Origin: an uncultured bacterium
Lineage (GTDB): Bacteria > Planctomycetota > UBA1135 > GCA-002686595
Assembly (NCBI GenBank): GCA_913058555.1
Contig: CAJXRJ010000189.1
Span: forward strand, 1-10,960
DNA length: 10,960 bases
Reading direction: 5' to 3'
Under the pieces are notes generated by a model. That model had not been told where the DNA came from and did no database searches. It was given only the letters and a program-made list of their open reading frames with translations. The translations under genes and the position numbers were made by a program. Position 1 is the stretch's first letter, and each line of letters begins with the position of its first letter. Positions 7,962 through 10,960 of this stretch are shown in pieces.

Positions 7962-9428
7962 CTAGCGCCGGAACTCGATCACGTCGACGCCGTAGCCGAA
8001 CGGCGTCACCGTCCGATGGGGGAAAGCAGCCCCGAGTTTCTTCAGTAGCGGCTGTCCATCGGGCAGCGAGCGGCGGATCACGATCACGCGGTCCGCTGCG
8101 CTGAGTTCGCCGAAGTTCTTGACCATGAACCCACCGGGGATCATGGGGGCCCGTGCCGGCACGGGGAGCTGCTCCTGGAGTCCGACGCGCGGCGCGTAGT
8201 AGTCGTAGGGCTGCCCTTGGGGGAAGAGGGCCGGCTGCCACTCGACGGAGACGAGGCGAACGATGTCTCCCGATGGCGCGTCCGACGCGGACTTGAGCGC
8301 GTGGTGCACGGCGCCGCGGAAGTCTTCGGTGGCCGGGTTGGCAAGGTGCAGGCCGATGAGCGCGGTCCCGAGGGCCGTCGACACGGCGATGGCCGCAGCG
8401 CCGATCCGGCCCTGCAGCCCAAAGGCGCAAAGGGTGGCGGCGGCCGCCGCCGAGGGGAGGACATAGTGCCAGGTGAAGCCGGCGCGGGGCGCGATGTTCG
8501 CAGCGGCCCAGCTCACCACGGGTACGAGGAACGCGGCGGCCCCGACGATGCCACCGGCGATCCGAGTCTCGCGCGCGGCGAGCAGTCGAAGCAGGCCGAG
8601 GGCGCTGAGTCCCAGGGGGATCGCGGCGCCCGCGATGAACACCCACCGCCCCGCGGGCCCCGCCAGCGAGACGTTGTGGGCGAAGAGGTGCATCATGGAC
8701 TGCGCCAGCTCAGAGAGGCCGAGGTCGTCGCCCCCGGGGGGCAGCTTGTGGCCCAGCTGGGTTCGAAACCCGGTCAGGGCCCATGGCGCAAACAGGACCG
8801 CGGCGGCCACCAAGGGCGCCGCCAAGCGCCGGATCCGTCGCCCCTCCCCGGTGATCGCGAGCCCCACCGAGGCGGCGGCGACGATCACGGCCAGGTACTG
8901 GACCGCGAAGTAGTGGGTATAGAGGGCTCCCGCTGCCCCGAGCGCCAGGGCGACGGCGCTCCCTCGCTTCGGCGTCTCCTGGCCAACAAGATCCACCAGG
9001 GCCGATACGGAGATGGTGACCAGGAGTGCCAGCAGGGCATACATCCGCGCCTGGGACCCATAGTCAAAGTGCATGGCCGAGGCCGCCAGAAGTGCCGCTG
9101 CGCCGGCTGCCCAGCGGGACGTCGCCCCCAGGCGCCGGGCGAGACGAAAGACGAGGGCAATTTCCAGGACGCTGAAGAGGATCGCTGGGCTGCGAAGGGC
9201 GATTTCAGCCCGGCCGAGGGCCTCCGCCGCGGCGCCGATCACAAGGAACGATAGGGGGGGGTGGTTGTCCCGCCCTAGATCCCCAAGGAACGCGCCCATG
9301 GGGGAGTGGGTCGCGTGGTAGTAGCTGTGGAATTCGTCGAGGACGAAGCTCTTGGAAAGTGCGTACATCACCCGCACCAGGAGGGCGCAGGCGATGACGA
9401 TGAGGGCGGGCAGGATGGATCGACGCAT
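7962..9428 (-). CDS. GT39/ArnT-like membrane glycosyltransferase
   Basis: A 488-residue polytopic protein of the dolichyl-phosphate-mannose mannosyltransferase-like (GT39/PMT/ArnT) group. These enzymes move a sugar from a polyprenyl-phosphate carrier to a lipid or protein on the outer face of the membrane. The N-terminus is a membrane helix (residues ~4-24), followed by an external loop with D31-E32 in FVLDEFHSYYH, the acidic pair expected for catalysis. DNHPPLSF (~54-61) and GSQARMYALL (~124-133) are typical of the family. About ten further hydrophobic segments run to ~380, then a soluble C-terminal region of roughly 100 residues ends in IEFRR. The ATG at 9428 is chosen because it opens the first membrane helix; the frame stays open upstream but the sequence there is not protein-like. 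No strong Shine-Dalgarno site is seen. It is an orphan here with no other cell-envelope glycan genes nearby, so its substrate cannot be told. Confidence 0.9.
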   Translation of the reverse strand: MRRSILPALIVIACALLVRVMYALSKSFVLDEFHSYYHATHSPMGAFLGDLGRDNHPPLSFLVIGAAAEALGRAEIALRSPAILFSVLEIALVFRLARRLGATSRWAAGAAALLAASAMHFDYGSQARMYALLALLVTISVSALVDLVGQETPKRGSAVALALGAAGALYTHYFAVQYLAVIVAAASVGLAITGEGRRIRRLAAPLVAAAVLFAPWALTGFRTQLGHKLPPGGDDLGLSELAQSMMHLFAHNVSLAGPAGRWVFIAGAAIPLGLSALGLLRLLAARETRIAGGIVGAAAFLVPVVSWAAANIAPRAGFTWHYVLPSAAAAATLCAFGLQGRIGAAAIAVSTALGTALIGLHLANPATEDFRGAVHHALKSASDAPSGDIVRLVSVEWQPALFPQGQPYDYYAPRVGLQEQLPVPARAPMIPGGFMVKNFGELSAADRVIVIRRSLPDGQPLLKKLGAAFPHRTVTPFGYGVDVIEFRR

Positions 9429-9556
9429 GGCAGCGGACCGATTCTGGCCCGAGACGGAGTCCACGAGAGGGATAGCTAGGCGCTTTTGTTGCCCGTTTTG
9501 CCCCCCGGGCGCGCGAGACCCTTCGGATACAGGTAGCCTTGTCGGCCGAATAGGCG

Positions 9557-9629
9557 CCCAGGCATAGACATTGCCTTTGGGTCCCCGCGAGCGCGGGGGA
9601 GCTTGGAACCACGAGTATGGCTGGGTTCC
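9557..9629 (+). promoter_or_regulatory. Run of three potential RNA hairpins in the leader of the DbpA-domain gene
   Basis: Three stems can form in series. At 9557-9581, CCCAGGCA pairs with TGCC-T-(TT bulge)-GGG around a 7-nt loop. At 9583-9598, CCCCGCG faces CGCGGGG around AG, realistically a 6-bp stem with a GAGC loop. At 9605-9629, GGAACC pairs with GGTTCC across 13 nt. They lie 88-160 nt before the ATG at 9717. They could form a structured 5' leader of that gene, a small RNA, or part of the leader of the divergent glycosyltransferase read on the other strand. I cannot match them to a known riboswitch. Confidence 0.35.
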
Positions 9630-9684
9630 GGGCCATGACAGGCGCCTCCCTTTTTCAATTCCGCAAGCAGAACCCCCCCTTAAG

Positions 9685-9707
9685 AGGAGACCCCGGTGCG
9701 CCGGGGT
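9685..9707 (+). promoter_or_regulatory. Shine-Dalgarno followed by a hairpin that spans the gap to the ATG
   Basis: AGGAG at 9685-9689 is the clearest Shine-Dalgarno site in the window. It is 6 nt from a GTG at 9696 and 27 nt from the ATG at 9717. Directly after it, ACCCCGG (9690-9696) is the exact complement of CCGGGGT (9701-9707) around the loop TGCG, making a 7-bp GC-rich hairpin. If it folds, the 18 looped-out bases bring the site to an effective distance of 9 nt from the ATG and bury the GTG. If it is opened, the GTG would be the favoured start. Confidence 0.45.
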
Positions 9708-9716
9708 GCAAAACCA

Positions 9717-10493
9717 ATGACCGACGCCGTTGAAGAGGCGCCTTTGGCGCAGTTCAAGTCCGCCCTGATCTTGAGCATCGAGGAAGCAGACCTCGAGATG
9801 TACACCGACCTCGTGAAAGAGGTCGCCACCGAAACCGGCAAGTCGCCGGAGATGATTGCCGCGGCCTGTGCCCGGCTGGCCCGCCGAGCCCATGGCGCCG
9901 ATGTCCTCGAGCGCATCGCCGGATTCGAGATCGAGAAGAAGAAGCCCGGCGCCTCCGCGCGCCGTGCGCCCAGCTTTGACTCGAACACGTCGGAAGGCGG
10001 CGGGTTCTCCGATCGGCAAAGCGGCTTCCCGCGCCGTGGTGCCCCCCGTGGGTACGACCGTGACGGTGGCAGCGGCGGCGCGGCCGAGCGCCGTGGTTGG
10101 CGTCCGGTCGAGTCGGGCATGACCCGGCTCTTCATCAACGCGGGCCGTATGGACGGAATCCGCCCGGGTGACCTCGTAGGTGCCATCGCCGGCGAAACCG
10201 GCATCGAAGGCTCCGCGATCGGATCGATCGACATCTTCTCACGCTATAGCTTCGTCGAGGTGCCCGATCGCCACGGCGATCGCGTGATCAAGTCCATGAC
10301 CGGTGCCCAAGTCCGTGGCCGCGACGTGATGGCGCGCCCGGCTGTGCCCCCCGGTGAAGACGGGAGCGGTGACGGCGAAGAGTCCGCCGACGGCGGCGGC
10401 AGCGGCTACCGCGGTGGCGGCGGCGGTGGTTACCGCGGCGACGGCGGCGGACGTCGCGATGGCGGCGGCGGTGGCCGGCGCGAACGCTACTGA
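9717..10493 (+). CDS. Stand-alone DeaD/CsdA C-terminal-type RNA-binding protein (DbpA RNA-binding domain, RGG-like tail)
   Basis: A 258-residue cytoplasmic RNA-binding protein without helicase motifs. Residues ~12-58 (SIEEADLEMYTDLVKEVA, then PEMIAAACARLARRA) resemble the dimerisation helices that follow the helicase core in DeaD/CsdA. A charged Gly/Arg/Ser linker spans ~76-133. Residues ~135-207 are a DbpA-type RNA-binding domain (Pfam PF03880): MTRLFINAGRMDGIRPGD, VGAIAGETGIEGSAIGSIDI, then SFVEVP. The tail (~216-258) is Gly-rich with YRGG/YRGD and RRDGG units, similar to RGG boxes. DEAD-box proteins normally carry all these parts behind a ~370-residue core, absent here. Likely roles are RNA chaperone, ribosome-assembly or cold-response factor, or a partner of a helicase encoded elsewhere; this is inference. 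The ATG at 9717 is preferred; GTG at 9696 has the better-spaced Shine-Dalgarno site and would add seven residues. The gene is divergent from the glycosyltransferase and followed by a strong hairpin, so probably monocistronic. Confidence 0.9.
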   Translation: MTDAVEEAPLAQFKSALILSIEEADLEMYTDLVKEVATETGKSPEMIAAACARLARRAHGADVLERIAGFEIEKKKPGASARRAPSFDSNTSEGGGFSDRQSGFPRRGAPRGYDRDGGSGGAAERRGWRPVESGMTRLFINAGRMDGIRPGDLVGAIAGETGIEGSAIGSIDIFSRYSFVEVPDRHGDRVIKSMTGAQVRGRDVMARPAVPPGEDGSGDGEESADGGGSGYRGGGGGGYRGDGGGRRDGGGGGRRERY

Positions 10494-10514
10494 TCACCGA
10501 CCCCTTTGAAACTC

Positions 10515-10543
10515 GGTGGCGGCCGTCCTGGGACGCCGCCACC
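10515..10543 (+). terminator. Strong GC hairpin after the DbpA-domain gene, terminator-like
   Basis: GGTGGCGGC at 10515-10523 is the exact complement of GCCGCCACC at 10535-10543. Past a single bulged C, GTC/GAC adds three more pairs, leaving a short CTGG loop. The stem starts 21 nt after the stop at 10493, in the 82-nt gap before the transporter gene. No T-run follows (the next bases are ACCTACCTCCCC), so it may act as a transcript 3'-end stabiliser or a non-canonical terminator. Confidence 0.45.
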
Positions 10544-10575
10544 ACCTACCTCCCCCCGAGTCTCCAACGAGCCCC

Positions 10576-10960
10576 ATGACATCGACGAAACACCTCCCGC
10601 TCAAGGCACAGCTTCGCCTCCTCTTCGCGAGCCGCGTCTTCAACCTCGCCAACTTCATGGAGGTGCTCGAGCGCCTCGCGTACTACGGGCTGCGCACCGT
10701 CCTCCCCGTGTACATGGTGCTCGCCGTCGAGAAGGGCGGGCCGCAGTTCGACCACGTGCAGAAGGGCGCGGTGTACGCCTGGTGGGCGCTCGTGCAGTCG
10801 ATGGTCCCGGTCTTCTCCGGCGGCTTCGCCGATCGATTCGGCTACAAGAAGACCGTCGGTGTCGCCATCGCCATCAAGGCCGCGGGCTACGTGGTGATGG
10901 CCTATTGCGTCGAGGCCGGCGCGATCATCAGCGGCGGCGCGAGCACGGGCGAACCGGGGC
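10576..10960 (+). CDS. POT/PTR2-family proton-dependent peptide transporter, N-terminal part (3' partial)
   Basis: The frame opens at ATG 10576 and runs off the window end, giving 128 residues. Residues 29-38 read EVLERLAYYG, matching the ExxERFxYYG motif on helix 1 that marks proton-coupled oligopeptide transporters and takes part in proton coupling; the usual Phe is Leu. A second membrane helix follows at ~62-80, then GGFADRFGYKK (82-92), the major-facilitator motif A loop, and a third helix at ~94-112. The family imports di- and tripeptides across the inner membrane driven by the proton gradient and is usually 450-600 residues long, so about a quarter is present. No Shine-Dalgarno site precedes the ATG. 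The hairpin upstream suggests it is transcribed separately from the RNA-binding protein gene. Confidence 0.9.
   Translation, partial: MTSTKHLPLKAQLRLLFASRVFNLANFMEVLERLAYYGLRTVLPVYMVLAVEKGGPQFDHVQKGAVYAWWALVQSMVPVFSGGFADRFGYKKTVGVAIAIKAAGYVVMAYCVEAGAIISGGASTGEPG

Noticed and set aside
8150..8165. 16-bp perfect palindrome CCCGTGCCGGCACGGG
   Set aside because: Lies inside the glycosyltransferase coding sequence, encodes ordinary residues, and is plausible by chance at this GC content.
8217..9254. 345-codon plus-strand open frame inside the glycosyltransferase gene
   Set aside because: Gly/Arg/Asp/Gln-rich translation with no domain pattern, while the opposite strand encodes clear membrane helices and GT39 motifs.
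9539..9568. TTGTCG and CATAGA as a -35/-10 promoter for the DbpA-domain gene
   Set aside because: Matches to consensus are poor (4/6 and 3/6) and several equally weak alternatives exist in the region.
9476..9571. 31-codon minus-strand open frame between the divergent genes (starts MSMPGRLFG, ends GKTGNKSA)
   Set aside because: Its basic Gly-rich peptide looks somewhat protein-like and could be a leader peptide for the glycosyltransferase gene, but there is no well-spaced ribosome site or family match, so it is not called.
10371..10490. GGC-rich repetitive DNA resembling a microsatellite
   Set aside because: It is explained by the Gly/Arg-rich tail of the RNA-binding protein; the codons vary between repeats and the frame is intact.

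Overview
The window is high-GC DNA packed with genes in bacterial style. It looks like a Planctomycetota-type chromosome: very GC-rich codon use, few Shine-Dalgarno sites, a very large uncharacterised membrane protein, and single-protein functions placed next to each other rather than in long operons. The phylum is an inference from style and is not proven by a marker gene. No rRNA, tRNA, insertion sequence, phage gene or CRISPR array is visible.

Layout, left to right. (1) 3-1838 (+) is the 3' part of a protein whose C-terminal half looks like a divergent glycoside-hydrolase TIM barrel (GH113-like pattern, weak). (2) 1929-5495 (+) encodes a 1188-residue protein with a long soluble N-terminus, a central membrane block and a soluble C-terminus. 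I do not recognise it. (3) 5586-7130 (+) encodes a soluble PAS-PAS histidine kinase whose first PAS domain keeps the FixL haem-ligand histidine and the distal-pocket arginine at matching spacing. (4) 7160-7858 (+) encodes a REC plus LuxR-type HTH response regulator, 29 nt downstream of the kinase. Together 3 and 4 are organised like fixLJ. (5) A perfect 20-bp palindrome lies between this operon and the convergent gene 7962-9428 (-), a GT39/ArnT-like polytopic glycosyltransferase. (6) A divergent intergenic region of about 270 bp contains a series of potential hairpins. It leads into 9717-10493 (+), a helicase-free protein made of the C-terminal part of DeaD/CsdA: dimerisation-like helices, linker, DbpA-type RNA-binding domain and Gly/Arg-rich tail. 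(7) After a strong hairpin, 10576 to the window end (+) is the start of a POT/PTR2-family peptide transporter.

The kinase and regulator should work as one phosphorelay, possibly responding to oxygen or another haem ligand. The regulator's targets are not evident, although the 20-bp palindrome beside its own gene is one candidate site. The other genes show no clear shared pathway. The points most worth following up are the FixL-like PAS, the stand-alone DeaD C-terminal module with its structured leader, and the unrecognised 1188-residue membrane protein.
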